A stretch of DNA of 64,000 bases from NCBI GenBank assembly GCA_015179045.1, contig WHUZ01000009.1:310001-374000 (forward strand), given 5' to 3'. Both the position numbers and the translations under genes were made by a program. Positions 12,730 to 23,840 of this stretch are shown here, one piece after another. The notes beneath the pieces were generated by a model. That model did no database searches and was not told the DNA's origin. It saw nothing but the letters and a program-made list of their open reading frames with translations. The stretch is from Kalaharituber pfeilii (lineage: Eukaryota > Ascomycota > Pezizomycetes > Pezizales > Pezizaceae). The first letter of the stretch is position 1. Each line of letters begins with the position of its first letter.

Positions 12730-13070
12730 GAATTTTTTGCTGTTAAACAAATTTTCTAATCGTCCGCTTCGCTTGTTTTCTTACCAGCCAGATTTTCTTC
12801 CAAGAATTGTTTTAATTGTTGCCAAAGCCAGAGCCCCTTGATTATCACCAAATGGTATTGAAGGACATTCACATGGAATTTTGATTGTTTCCATGAATTT
12901 TGAATCCAAGATAGCTCTTTAGCAGCTTCTGTTGCTCCTATGAATTCTGCGATTGCTTTTTCGAATTTCAGGATATTGGGCTGCCGTTTAAGAAGAAACA
13001 CATGTGGATTTCTTCTTTCACGTTTGTTGTCAATGTTTGATGAACATTGATCTGCAAAGCCTTTTCCCAT
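12730..13070 (-). pseudogene. Ty1/copia Pol (RNase H) relic
   Basis: The minus strand encodes a decayed piece of a copia-type polyprotein. One frame reads VFLLKRQP and then AEFIGATEAAKELSWIQN, matching the SSTEAEY...AAKE..W region of copia RNase H. The next expected motif, GDNQGALALA, is present but in another frame, so there is at least one frameshift. No LTRs, reverse transcriptase or integrase are visible nearby. This is a short, old fragment. Confidence 0.65.
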
Positions 13071-13510
13071 TCACTGGAGATGTCAATTTCAGGCATTTTC
13101 CTCCATTCGGTAAAAAGCTGATCATTTTATAGGCTTAGACAAATGTCCAAAGGACCACTCCACTTGATATTCAAGGGTGCCACAAATGCACATTCATGTG
13201 CAGACTTCGGAGTTACAATCTATGATGCGAAGGGGGATGGAGCTACCTGATTCGAGAAGGCATAAATTTTTTTTGCCATTCACTACATTGCGCAAATCAG
13301 ATGGTTATCTTTGGAGCTGCTGCAAATAGCTTTGGAGAATAGTTTTGTGTCCATCGGTTATGTGGTGTTCGTTGAGGATCGGCCTGGTTTGGCAGGATAT
13401 CGCCCCACACCCTTTAAGCCGCGTACGAAACTACCTACGCCTCAGGGATAGGTTGAAGTTTGCCCCAGCTGCGCTCGTTATAGTACAGTTGCGCTGTTGG
13501 CACCAAAGTC

Positions 13511-14370
13511 TCATTGTAGGTACCAAGGACCTTGCGCCCTAACTAGCCTATAAGGCAGCAATTTCCATCCCTCACCAGCCTCTAGCAGCTGATTTCTGCC
13601 TTGCTCGGTGGGACTGTGATGCTCAACCTCCTTGCACAGGGCACCATAAACCGCGCGGGATTGAGATTGCCGGTCATAAAATTCCTCTCTACCTTGGCCA
13701 CTAGCGCTGCGCCCACTATGATAATCTAACAAGGGCTTGCAACGGGCATGAAGCTCATCTACATCAAAAAGTGCCTGCACACCGGCGCAGCTTGTATGTG
13801 GTATGGGACTACCAGGGTCGTGGCAGTCAGAGTTGCTCCCTGGGCTAATGAAGCTGATGGGGTCATTGTGCAGATCCCGCTCATCTCATTTGGTGTAGCC
13901 AGGGAAAGTGATCATGGCCATGGGATTCGTGAAGGTGAGTGAATTCCAGCCTATTGAAGACTGAAGGTATTGATAAGGAGCACATGGCGAGGTTGAGAGC
14001 CATACTCTGCAGCTTTCTCAAACTGCGTAGCATATCTGCTCTCGATAACGCATGTGGAGTCGAACTCCCTGTTTCAGCGCGTCTCGCAAGTTGTCGAATG
14101 CCAACAAGTAGAGGATTGCTTGATGTCTGGCGCCCCGGTGGGTGACACCGAGATTTCGCTGATGGTGGACGAATGGTTGACCATGCTCATCAGTCTATAA
14201 TCAAGAATCAGCTTTTACAAGGTGAGCACTGGCAGGCCTTCGTTGCACCCGTGCCAGGGGAGTATTTGTTGATCCGAGGTCAGCTAGGTCTGGATGGTGG
14301 AGCTGGGGTCTTCATATTGTTGTGCTGCTTGATGGGTTATAACCCACTTTTGGATGTGTATCCGCGCTGA
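13511..14370 (-). other. Decayed coding-like stretch of unknown origin
   Basis: The minus strand shows an open frame from about 13511 up to about 13880, interrupted by TGA. Upstream of it, another frame is open for over 80 codons toward 14130. Together they look like one protein-coding region broken by a frameshift and a stop. I do not recognise the protein (fragment QALFDVDELHARCKPLLDYH). A transposon gag-like origin or a dead host gene are both possible. Confidence 0.3.
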
Positions 14371-14813
14371 ATCCTTCGTTGTGAGGAGCGAACATAGTGC
14401 TTTATATACTGATCAGCACAACTGGGCTCGAGGCTAGCTAAAATTCTGACTCTCCCGTGGGTAATCGGGCTTGGCTCTTACAAGCAGTAGGACGGTGCTT
14501 TCGCTGGCCCTATGCCCTGTGCCCTGATTAGAGTTTTATGCCCCGCCTATCTCGAATTAAGTTTAGGTTTGTCGGCTCTTGACGCCGGATTCTGGGGTTT
14601 ACCCTAATGATGATTTAAAAACTCTAATCCAGTTAAGTACGTACATAGGTAGGTGGAATATAAATATGACTTTGTGGCCGCGCTTCGGGCCGGTTAACTT
14701 TCGGCTGGCATTGGGTGTGGATAGCCTAAGAATACATAGAACCAAGCCAGACTACACACATACGCATCGCAGTACCACTTCCCGTAACAATGGAGATCTC
14801 ATTCTCTGCCAAA

Positions 14814-14855
14814 TGCTAGTAGCCTGTATGTGGGATTATGTGACCAAAACAAAAA
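14814..14855 (+). repeat. Non-LTR family 2 tail with A-rich end
   Basis: The stretch reads TAGCCTGTATGTGGGATTAT followed by GTGACC and an A-rich run. The same motif occurs at 15374-15430 (reverse orientation), 16160-16222, 29925-29981 and 42311-42383. It looks like the 3' terminus of a second non-LTR retroelement family. No clear target duplication is visible at this copy. Confidence 0.55.
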
Positions 14856-15373
14856 AAGGACACCTCAAAATACCATTTCCCTCACCAATTTCGATGCTAC
14901 ATCAACCTTTCGACATATTCTGCCACTGTCCACCAATATCTTCTTTACTATACAGCAGAAGCACAAACGCGGACTCGGACGGACAAGTGCTATCAGGGCT
15001 GCAACTTTGCTGGTGCAGCCATGAAATATGGGATGAACCAACCTTGGCAAGACCCAAGATGCACGCCGATGCGCTAACAAGGCTCTTTACCCTCATATCT
15101 TGGCAACTATCGAAAGCTCAAACTATCCCGAGTGGCGTCAGCAGCGCGCACTTGCATAATCTGGTGTAAACTTTTGTTTCAAAACAGTTGACTGCGACAA
15201 AAGCCTCAAAATCATACGATCTCCATGCTTTTGGCACTGTTGGGCATGTATAACGCCGAGCCTCATCAGTTCAGTCTCAAGTAATGGCCGGCGCGGCCCA
15301 GATAGTCAAGACTACCAGTAAGGCGGGACCCGGTGCCTGGCCTAATTAACCCGGCCGGCCGTCTACTAGGTCC

Positions 15374-15512
15374 TTTTTTTTTTTTTTTTTTTTTTTTTGG
15401 TCACGTAACCCCGCATACAGGCTACCAGCCTCTGGAGGGACCCCGGACCCATATACTCTCTAGATACCGGTGCCCTGTGCAAGACAGTGGATGCTGTTGA
15501 GCCTTCATTACA
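15374..15512 (-). repeat. Family 2 tail plus dispersed repeat
   Basis: On the minus strand this reads into TAGCCTGTATGCGGGGTTAC GTGACC and a run of more than 20 A. Adjacent sequence 15461-15512 (core ATGCTGTTGAGCCTTCAT) is nearly identical to 63757-63808, so the fragment belongs to a repeat of at least 52 bp. Confidence 0.6.
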
Positions 15513-16159
15513 CCATATGGGCAACGACGAGATCATTAAATACAAAAGAAATATAAGGAAATAAACTAACATCCCAAAACCACCATGGGGGCATTGCCAC
15601 TTTGTCAGAATGTTATGGGAGGAGTTATGGCAGTTCAATTTCCCGAGCGAATGACATCTGTAATGATAGTCCATCATTCCTGCATGTCACACCCTACTGT
15701 GACTGTGCTGGGCCTTGGACTATGGGCTGGTGATGGTGGCATCGTATTTGTGAAATCTTAAACGATTGTTTTGTATATTTGATACAGAAAAATATGTAGC
15801 AAACCATTTGCAGTTCTGGCCGAGGGCTTCAAGGTAATAGTTATACAATATAGTACGAACTGAACTGCCTTGTCGTGTTTTCTTTAACTGCAGTTCCATT
15901 GATATATCGCTAGCTGAATTCTACAGCGAGCTTTGCCAAAATTGCTAGAAATATGTAATTAACTATCAATCCTCGATGGACAAACACAGTGATTTGAAGG
16001 CTTTCTATTAACTACACCACGTCACAATCAGTGACCAGTAATCAATGCCCCAGTTTTTCTCAGTCAAATATATACTAGCTATATATTACTTGTCATATCT
16101 TTAGCATAGTATTACATCTTTGCGGAGAACCGCCAAACATCCATACATCAATGCCTGCC

Positions 16160-16222
16160 ATGGCGAACAGCTGCAAGCGGGGTTCCGTGAAATATGGAAA
16201 AAAAAAAAAAAAAAAAAAAAAA
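16160..16222 (+). repeat. Family 2 tail with poly(A)
   Basis: It reads GCCATGGCGAACAGCTG, then CGGGGTTCCGTGAAATATGG, then about 24 A. The copy at 42311-42383 shares the CCATGGnGAACAGCTG motif and the GGGGTT-CGTGA core, so both represent the same 3' end. Confidence 0.55.
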
Positions 16223-18017
16223 TCCCATTCAACAAATCTCCCATGAAGGGGCAAGGCACTACAATACAAGTGGTAATTCCATGTCTTGTCACAAAATCTT
16301 CAGCTTATAAGAACGTAAGATATTCTTACCCCTTGCGGCAACTTAGAGATTCTGGGAAGAAGCATTGAGAGAATAGGAGCATCACGAACATTCGTCGTGA
16401 AATTAAGGTACCGCTCACGTGACTGCTCGGCGCACCTTGCAGCTTTAAAAACCTCCCGCAATGTTAATCTGGAAGACATACAGTACTGACATACCATTTT
16501 GGCGTCCTCGGCCTATTCCTCTCTCTTCGGAATGCATATGCAAGGGGCCGCCGGCTTTGGAAACATACGTGACCATAGCCGAGATCCATTATTTCCGCTT
16601 AGGGAATATGCTCGTGTCGGCTTTGTATAACCAACGTACAAAATTCAGTTCTTGGCATCGGGATTTTGGATGAATACCCCGTCGAGTGTTCACCGCGAAA
16701 GGATAGATGATAACCCAAGATGCAGCTACAAACTGCGTGCTCCATAATTTTGGGATGGGGCATACTTGGATTGCACTATCAATGCTCATGATGAGTTGTG
16801 GAGCAGTTCCATCCAGAAAGATAAAGTATTCGTCCAGTTCCCAATAGTCTTCCATGGCCTGGGCACTAGCACGAGATTGAGCAAGATTCCGCTGGAATAG
16901 AAAATATTACTTACCCGCATGTCGATCTCATGAAATTACCGTAAGCCTCTCGCAGCTGGCCAATATTCTGACATACAGTATCAATTCCAGTTCACTTTGT
17001 CGGAACATGGCACCGGACTATGTCAGAGACTGTGAATTATTGGCTAAATTGAAAGGATCAAATCTGAGAATGCGTTCCTCCTACCTTGCCTTATAAACTC
17101 AAGTCGGGTGTAAGGTATAATACATTTGGCGGATAGTTGTGAGGTAGAACAAGTTCGGATCTTTAGCCTCTCAGTAATATCATTTGCCATTTCTCAAAAT
17201 ATGCCAAATTTGTAGAAATGACCGAGCTCTTCTACCTTTCCAGGTTAGGGCTGTGGATATTAACTGTAACCTGCATTGATGTCCAATGGATTCCAAATCT
17301 GTGCTGTGATTTTTCTGGTCTGCACAAGGCAGTTTACCCAGATCGGTTGACGGTTATGGTTTGGTTTTGGTGATGCTTGGAGCCTCATGTGCCTGCACAA
17401 CCAGACTATTGAAGTTTACCTTGGAAGATTTGATGTAATTGGTTAGGGCCGCCTTGCTACACATGCAGAGGGAAGATGAAAGAGCTTATTTCCCCACCTC
17501 CGCTTGTTTCTCCACACTCCGCTACTTGCAGCAGCGTTAGGGTCACGTTTTGGATGTATCAGTAGCATAGCAGTTGGAAATATTCTTAACAACGTGACTG
17601 CGTCGGTTAAGGGCTTTGAGGCTGAGTTTATTTACGATTCTTTTGAATGGCGTCTTCAAATACACTTTGTAGCTGGTGGTATAGTTAGAAGAGCTAGCAA
17701 GTTTGGTTTATTGCCAATTGAAAACGTTCTTAACATCATTCTTCGCGGTATGGGCAACTGTTAACTATACCAGTTCGGCGTGGAACCGTCAACCTGTGCC
17801 GAGGTATCCTCAAGGGGATGCCAAAGCACCAAAATCACAGACCTGCTGTCGGGCGTCTTGATAGAATTTACACAGTATTTGCAGTTTTAGAGGATTATAA
17901 AGGGGCAGCATACGACCCTCAGAACTTCACAACCGCCTTCCAACAGTCAAGACTGTACCCCCTCTCGTTCATCGAGTTTCCAGCTTTCTAGAGTTCACAA
18001 CGAGCATTCCGCTGACC
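16223..18017. other. Intergenic region upstream of the CE5 gene
   Basis: No protein family is recognisable. An 86-codon plus-strand ORF at 17504-17764 was considered and not accepted. The last 100 bp before 18018 should contain the promoter of the esterase-like gene. Confidence 0.45.
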
Positions 18018-18877
18018 ATGGTTCTCCGAAGATCTTTCCTGGTTGTTTTTGTCGTGGTTTTGGCTGCCGCAAAATCGGTGCTCTATATCGGCCTTGGATG
18101 TGCAGAGGTAATCTTAACTGCGAGTCCACATACTCGTGTTATTTCATTGCATTCGTTTCAATCATACTGTACGGCCGAAGTTTGAGTGTTCACCCTCATG
18201 GAATGCATAGATGCACATCATTACTGTTCGCGCCTCCACAGAACTTCCTGGGGGGGCATCATTGGATCCCTTGCTGAGCTTATTGAACAAACATCCACCC
18301 AGACAAGTCTCCTGGTCCTGGGCCAGCTACCAAGCCCTTCTCTTCCCTTATGCGTCGTCTTATGCCGATGACACTGAGCAGCTGAAGGAGGACCTCATAC
18401 ATCAGGTGACAAAGTGTCCCAATCAGAAAATTGTTTTTTCGGAGTATAACCAGGACACTCACGTGATTGGCGATGTTCTGGCGGGCGGAGGTGGACTTAT
18501 TGTTGGGCTTGGTGTGAGGATCCCACCAATTGATACGGCCATTGGGTCAATGGTATAACTTCAAAAGGACTATCGTTTGACGAATTAACAAACTGGAAAC
18601 TAACCCTTTCCGCAATCACGGCCGTTACCGTACGCAGATGAGTGACCCTCGGCATATTTTTGGCGAGTCCTTCAATGTCGGTTCATTGAGAAAAAAAGGC
18701 TTGTTCCCTCGTGGATCGGATCAGCGCTTTACACGTTACGCCAGCAAGATTCAAGCCTATTGCGATAGCGGCGACACTTTCTGTGATAGTGGGCTCGATA
18801 CTGCTGTCCATCTCGCATATACCCAGAAATACAATAATGCTGCGTTGGCTTTCGTTTTGAACAAGATTGGTGGCTGA
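18018..18877 (+). CDS. CE5 cutinase/acetylxylan-esterase-like protein without nucleophile
   Basis: Three exons (18018-18107, 18211-18552, 18638-18877) join in phase 0 to give 223 residues, the usual CE5 length. An N-terminal hydrophobic signal (about 1-23) implies secretion. CE5 landmarks are present: HIITVRASTELPG after the first conserved Cys, the LFPYASSYADD segment, and the C-terminal GDTFCDSG...VHLAY block carrying the expected catalytic Asp (about 190) and His (about 202). The nucleophile elbow, normally GYSQG, reads EYNQD here (Asn at about residue 110). The Ser nucleophile and both flanking Gly are therefore replaced, while the frame and splice sites are intact. By family logic the protein should be catalytically inactive. 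It may be a young pseudogene or a non-enzymatic, binding or decoy paralogue. Confidence 0.8.
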
Positions 18878-19212
18878 GTGTAACGGACTACTGGAAAAGG
18901 ACATTTTGTAGGTTTTCACTTGGCTCGCAGCGACCAAGTAGAGGCACTGGAGTAGGGACTGCTGTGAGAGTGAATTCGTCTGGCTGTTGAGTAATGATCT
19001 TGCAAGGCTCACTGGAAATGCCGCGGTGACGTCTTGGGAGAATGGAAATGGAAACCATGTATGTACGTACGGAGTTCCTGTAACAATTTAACTTACCCTA
19101 GTGGTAAACAAGGTGGTCGGCGGATTAAAGCTGTCTGTATATAAGGCTTGATCATTTTACAAGTCATGACTTACATTTTAGCTACTTGAAACTTTGCTCA
19201 ATTACCTTTTAG

Positions 19213-19487
19213 CAAGAAGACCAGCTCGGTCGTGGTGTATTTGGAGGAGGAGAAAGACATAGACAGAGTCAGGTTAGGTGGGAGGCTTTTGAGGACCACT
19301 CAATACGAGCCGGACAGGCGGAGGAAGTAGGCTGTATTGACCACCCGCATCATGCACGAGAATCGCGGGCTCCACATGTATTTAGTTGAGGCTTTTCTTT
19401 TACTAACTTTCTTTAATAAAGACCCTCGCCATAGCCCGTTGGGCGGCACGCGAGTATTGATATAAAAAAAAAAAAAAAAAAAAAAAT
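19213..19487 (+). mobile_element. 5'-truncated LINE fragment with 13-bp duplication
   Basis: The segment ends in the family 1 3' hairpin CTCGCCATAGCCCGTTGGGC...GCGAG, then TATTGATAT and about 23 A. The 13-bp sequence AATTACCTTTTAG flanks it exactly on both sides (19200-19212 and 19488-19500), so this is one complete target-primed insertion. Only about 275 bp of LINE 3' sequence is present, with no intact domain. It lies 255 bp beyond the 3' end of Hsp70-like unit 1. Confidence 0.8.
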
Positions 19488-19595
19488 AATTACCTTTTAG
19501 GTACTAGCATGTACTGCTTATACTGCTTTCCCCTAGTATGATTTTTCAATACACGTGACAACTATTGAGCTCAATATCGCAGCGCTAAGTACGAT

Positions 19596-19623
19596 TTTTT
19601 TTTTTTTTTTTTTTATTTCATTA
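19596..19623 (-). mobile_element. 28-bp LINE-tail insertion
   Basis: On the minus strand the insert is just TAATGAAAT followed by about 19 A. The 12-bp sequence GCTAAGTACGAT flanks it on both sides (19584-19595 and 19624-19635). It corresponds to the last few bases of the family 1 LINE tail (GTAATGATAT-A) without the hairpin, an extreme 5' truncation. Confidence 0.75.
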
Positions 19624-19741
19624 GCTAAGTACGATTGAACTGCTCGACTAAGCCCATGCTATTGGTGAAATACTTTAAATGGCATAACAGATATATTAAT
19701 CTGGGCAACCTTCTCGTATACAAGTCTTCCAACAGGCCTCC

Positions 19742-22173
19742 TTAGATAAACCTCACCGTGGTAGCGCTACCATAATTCACACCATTGCATTGCAGGGTGA
19801 AAGTAAGCTGATTCGAGTGAATGTGTATAGCTACGTTGAATCTAACAACGTAGTAAACTTCTCCAGCTGAATTTTTCCGGGTCATGAAATGATGTTGAAC
19901 GGTGTCGAGATTGCAATCAATACGACAAACTTCGTATACATCTGGGATTAAGTGGTTAGATCAAATTAAGTTGCCTGAAGTCTCGTACCGGTCACAAACT
20001 TACTCGGGTCAGTGCTACGCTGTTCTGCTTGGCTGCGAGGCGAATCACTACCCAGTAAAACGGCTGTTGCGATGAAACAAGTGTCGTTTGGTGAAAATAT
20101 ATGAGAAAAAGGTAAGGATATCTCTTTTGTCTCTTCGATTTCATCTCCCTGAAAAAAAAAAGACCCTTGCCTTAGCTAATGCAGCGTACTAACGTAATAA
20201 CTTCTTAGTTCATCCGTCCCAGAGAACTTACCTGTTTGATCAGCCAGGTAATTATGTTTTGGGTCTTGTACTTCTCCTCATAGGAGCACCAGTATCGACA
20301 TTCAATGGGATGGATATGCGCATCGTATGTTTTAGAGTTTAAAATGCCGTAATTTCGTCCTGCCCGCCTACTCTTGATTTCTATGCATGTGCTTTGTAGG
20401 CCGCATATCACTGCTCCCCGGACAACAGCACTCCAACTGCATCCGTGCGATCAGTTCAGCTCTCCTGAATCTAGTTTTAGGAAAGTATCTCACGTGTCCA
20501 TTGGCTGCACAACTCTGATACCAATATCATTCTTGGGATTCATATTAAGTTGTTCTTGCAACCTTTTGTATAGGTAAGGGTGAGAACCAAAGCTACCAAG
20601 GAGCAGCACCATCTATATCAGTTTGCATAGGTCAGATGATGTTAGAAAGACAAGTTAAGAAGACTTACCGATGCTTGTTTGACGTTTCTCTGTGTGACGG
20701 CATCAAGTTGTCCCTGAATTAACTGTGAAATCTCTGCGATGATAGGCTCAAAGATTGATAGCATTTCAGTTCTCGAAATCATTAAGAATCCATCCACAAC
20801 CCCTTTGCTGTAATAGTCGGGGACGCCGGGAGTCTCGCAGTAGTACATCTCATCTTCGTAGTCATCATCTTGGTTGTCAGAGTCCTGAAAAGTTGGCATT
20901 AAACGTTCATTGAAAGCCTTCATCATGTTTTCGTAGGGCCTGCCCTTGGCAATCATCGCATCTACACTGTACTAAATCATAAACTTGATGCACATGTACT
21001 GGTTGGGTTGGTTTCTTACATTTTTGTACCAAGCCGGGCTTTGACAAATGCCGCAAACCGACGATTGAGGGAAGTTGATCCACACAAGCCGCCTGTGCCA
21101 ACAGCCACCTCAGAAATTCTAAATCTAGGAGCTACTTGCAAGACTTCATAAGAAATCAAGTCCTTAATGCAAGAGAAATTAGATATCAATGACAAGAGTG
21201 TTGAAGCTGAGGAAATCACCACCTGATAGAAGTGGTAAACTTACGACAGTTGTCTCTCCACAATCCGCTATGACAAAAGTATCGCCCACCTTTTCGTCAG
21301 TTATGTGGTTAGTATATACGGATTTTAGTCACTGCATCACGATAGTTACCTTGATTATTCCAGGATAAACATCAGTTAAGCAATATAGACCAGCTGCCTC
21401 TGATTCCGAAATCAATTGCAGACTTGAGTCATATTCCAAACCTATGCCAGCATCATTGGCTGCTTTGAAGGTCAACACCTTTAGAGAGTCACTCCAGAAC
21501 TAAGATTCCCTTCCTCATCAGTACGCCGCATTCAGGGACTGATATTTCTCTCAAGATGAACAGGGCATACAGCTGGAATGGTTAAGTAGTATTTAACTGG
21601 AATCACTTTCCAAAATTCAGTGCCGAAATTATTACTCAGAATTTGGAGTGTATGTTGTTTGATTGCTTTTAGGTAGTCTGAAACAACATCGACTGGTTTC
21701 TTATTTGGTGGAAGTGCTGCTCGTATCTGCTTAAGACTAAGAGGATCCGCAAGCGATCTTGTTTCCTGGGGCAGATAAAGGAGAAGCCTCAAGTCTCGGA
21801 GAGGCTCTCTACCTTGGTGTTGGCTCTCCGCAGCAGCTAGGAAACCCCATTTGGAAGTCCCGTCGGCCAAGTATATCAATTCCGATGGTACTTTATCTGC
21901 GTCATGTTTGCCCTTCAGGTAAAACCCCCAGTTAAACGTTTATTTAACGTCTTGAAAGCAAGTCAGTACCTACCATATCGCCTGGCTATTGCCTGATTGG
22001 TGTGATTTCTTTTGATGAACTATTCGCCTACCATTTCCAAGCATAGTTCCTATCAATACCATATTCCCGAGATCAACTGTAGAGAGCCGCATTCTGTAGC
22101 TGAAGAGACATACCCATGCAACACATGTGTCCCGTGTTCCAAAATCAATCCCAATAATGATGCTTTGTGCCAT
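19742..22173 (-). pseudogene. Hsp70-like gene, unit 1, decayed
   Basis: All eleven exons of the paralogues can be traced, starting MAQSIIIGIDFG and ending ATTVRFI, with usable GT-AG sites. Several key features are broken. In exon 2 (near 21985) the conserved IRQWPG reads IRQ-stop-PG, a single TGG to TAG change. Phosphate loop 1, GIDFGTTYSG in the sisters, is GIDFGTRDTC. Phosphate loop 2, ADCGGGT, is ADCGETT. The adenosine motif GGFGSS is GSFGSH. Skipping exon 2 (54 nt) would restore the frame, but ATP binding would still be doubtful. No coiled-coil partner remains upstream. Loss of function is therefore likely. The surrounding sequence is homologous to the other units. Confidence 0.85.
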
Positions 22174-23829
22174 TTCAATGATATGCGTATATATGAAGGT
22201 CGTAGATTATTATTTTACATTAGCGTGTAAGCTCCTGGAGGAAGGCTGGGCGCGGAAATGAAAGAAAGCCGCTTATGATACTTTCGCTGAAAGGTTTCTA
22301 GGAGGAGCATTAGCAGGGGCAAGGGATTGGGAGGTGAACTGGAGTTGGATACTTATAGGGCCTCCGTCACAATATTATGCAACAAGGTGTACCTACTCTG
22401 AAGCAGGCTTGGCTTGCCCAGGTTGTCATGAGCCCTAGCCCATTGTGGAAATAGATTATCTGTACTTGCATTGTTAGGCAGAGTGGATAATCTCAGGCGG
22501 TGATTCAGCATCACTTTGAACCAGCATGCATTTCAGTATTCCTATTGCCGCCAGTTCCAATATGATATTACCAGTGCTGTGTCACTGCAGCTAGCCAAAA
22601 GAAGATCTACAGACGAGCACACTCGAACTCAGCTCGAGCTCTACTCCAAATAAGGGCCGTTGGGGATCCCGGCATGATCATCCCAGCAAGGGTTCACAAG
22701 TTCCAGCAGCATCACTTTAATTAAAATTTTGAGGCAGCAAGTGCGCAAGATAGACTTGTCAGGCTCTCCATGTGCATACTAATGTAGGTAATTGTTCGTG
22801 GACAGGGTACTCTGCCCCGCTTGCTCTGCTTGGTGGCTGGAGCGGCGTGGTGACGACGACGGAATGGGCGAAAGGAAGCTTGGCATGAAGCCATGTGGAG
22901 ATAAGGGCAACACGTGAGGCGATATCATATATACAGACTTTCTGTACTGTAGCACATTCAATCAACCACCTTCTCTTCTCTTCTCTTCTCTTCGCACTCG
23001 CACTCGCATTTGGCCGTACGTTCGTTCCGCCAGCTCTCACCGCTCCGGCCCATCGCAGGGCAGTAGTGGATACTATCTGTCTATCTTACAGCGGTGGTCG
23101 CTGTACATCAACTATACATGTATATCTAAAGTTCACAAAGTACTCGTACAGAAAACTCTCCTTCCTGATTAGGGAAACCAATACGTGCTACTGCAGTCTA
23201 TGTACGTACTTGGATACCAGCAATATCTCGGAATACAGAGGAGCTCGGACGTTGTCGAATGCGCTACTGTGTATGATTGGTGTCGTGCCAAATGCTCTCT
23301 TAAGCCACCGGCAGGGGGCTCAGCTTACGAACTACTTGACACAAACCATCGGTTTAATTCCTGAAATTCCGGCATCATCTGACACCATCTACAAACAGGT
23401 AGCTTACTTTTGCATAGCAAACACTAGCAGAGCACTATAGCCACGGATGCGCAAGCATACCAGAGAAGTTCAATTTCATTGCCCTGATTGCATCCGGAGC
23501 ACCAGTCAGGCCCCGGAATGGACAAGCCCCAGGTGAAAAGCATAATCGACCGGATCAAGCATTTCATGCCCTGGTGCCTGGTACCTGTATCATAGGCCAT
23601 CCTCCTGCACACGCTGTCGCAAAACGTATCGACCCGGCAATAGCTAGAGAATTCCGTCCCTTGAGCCAGTTTCAAGTGAGCTTGTATCAACATCCATAAG
23701 GACAGAGTTAGAAACATAACAGTTCGTATCCCATGTGAGTCTTCTAGTGTCTGAATCTGCAAGCGATCCGATCGCTATAATTCCTGCGGGATGGCCGAAC
23801 ATTCACGTAGTACCGGAGCCTGACGAACA
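22174..23829. other. Upstream region of unit 1, partner missing
   Basis: The part next to the gene resembles the upstream regions of units 2 and 4. It includes the block CTTGTCAGGCTCTCCATG at 22755-22772, which recurs as CTTGTCAGGCCCTCCATA in unit 2. No trace of the coiled-coil gene is visible. A pyrimidine microsatellite (TTCTC repeats) lies around 22970-22995. Confidence 0.5.
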
Positions 23830-23840
23830 CGGTCGTTATC

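Noticed and set aside
14579..15169. 196-codon plus-strand ORF
   Set aside because: It spans a family 2 retroelement tail (14814-14855), so the frame is fortuitous.
17504..17764. 86-codon plus-strand ORF
   Set aside because: No recognisable family, no supporting splice structure.
22895..23440. 181-codon plus-strand ORF upstream of unit 1
   Set aside because: No domain, odd composition, runs through a microsatellite, and lies in a region homologous to non-coding DNA of other units.
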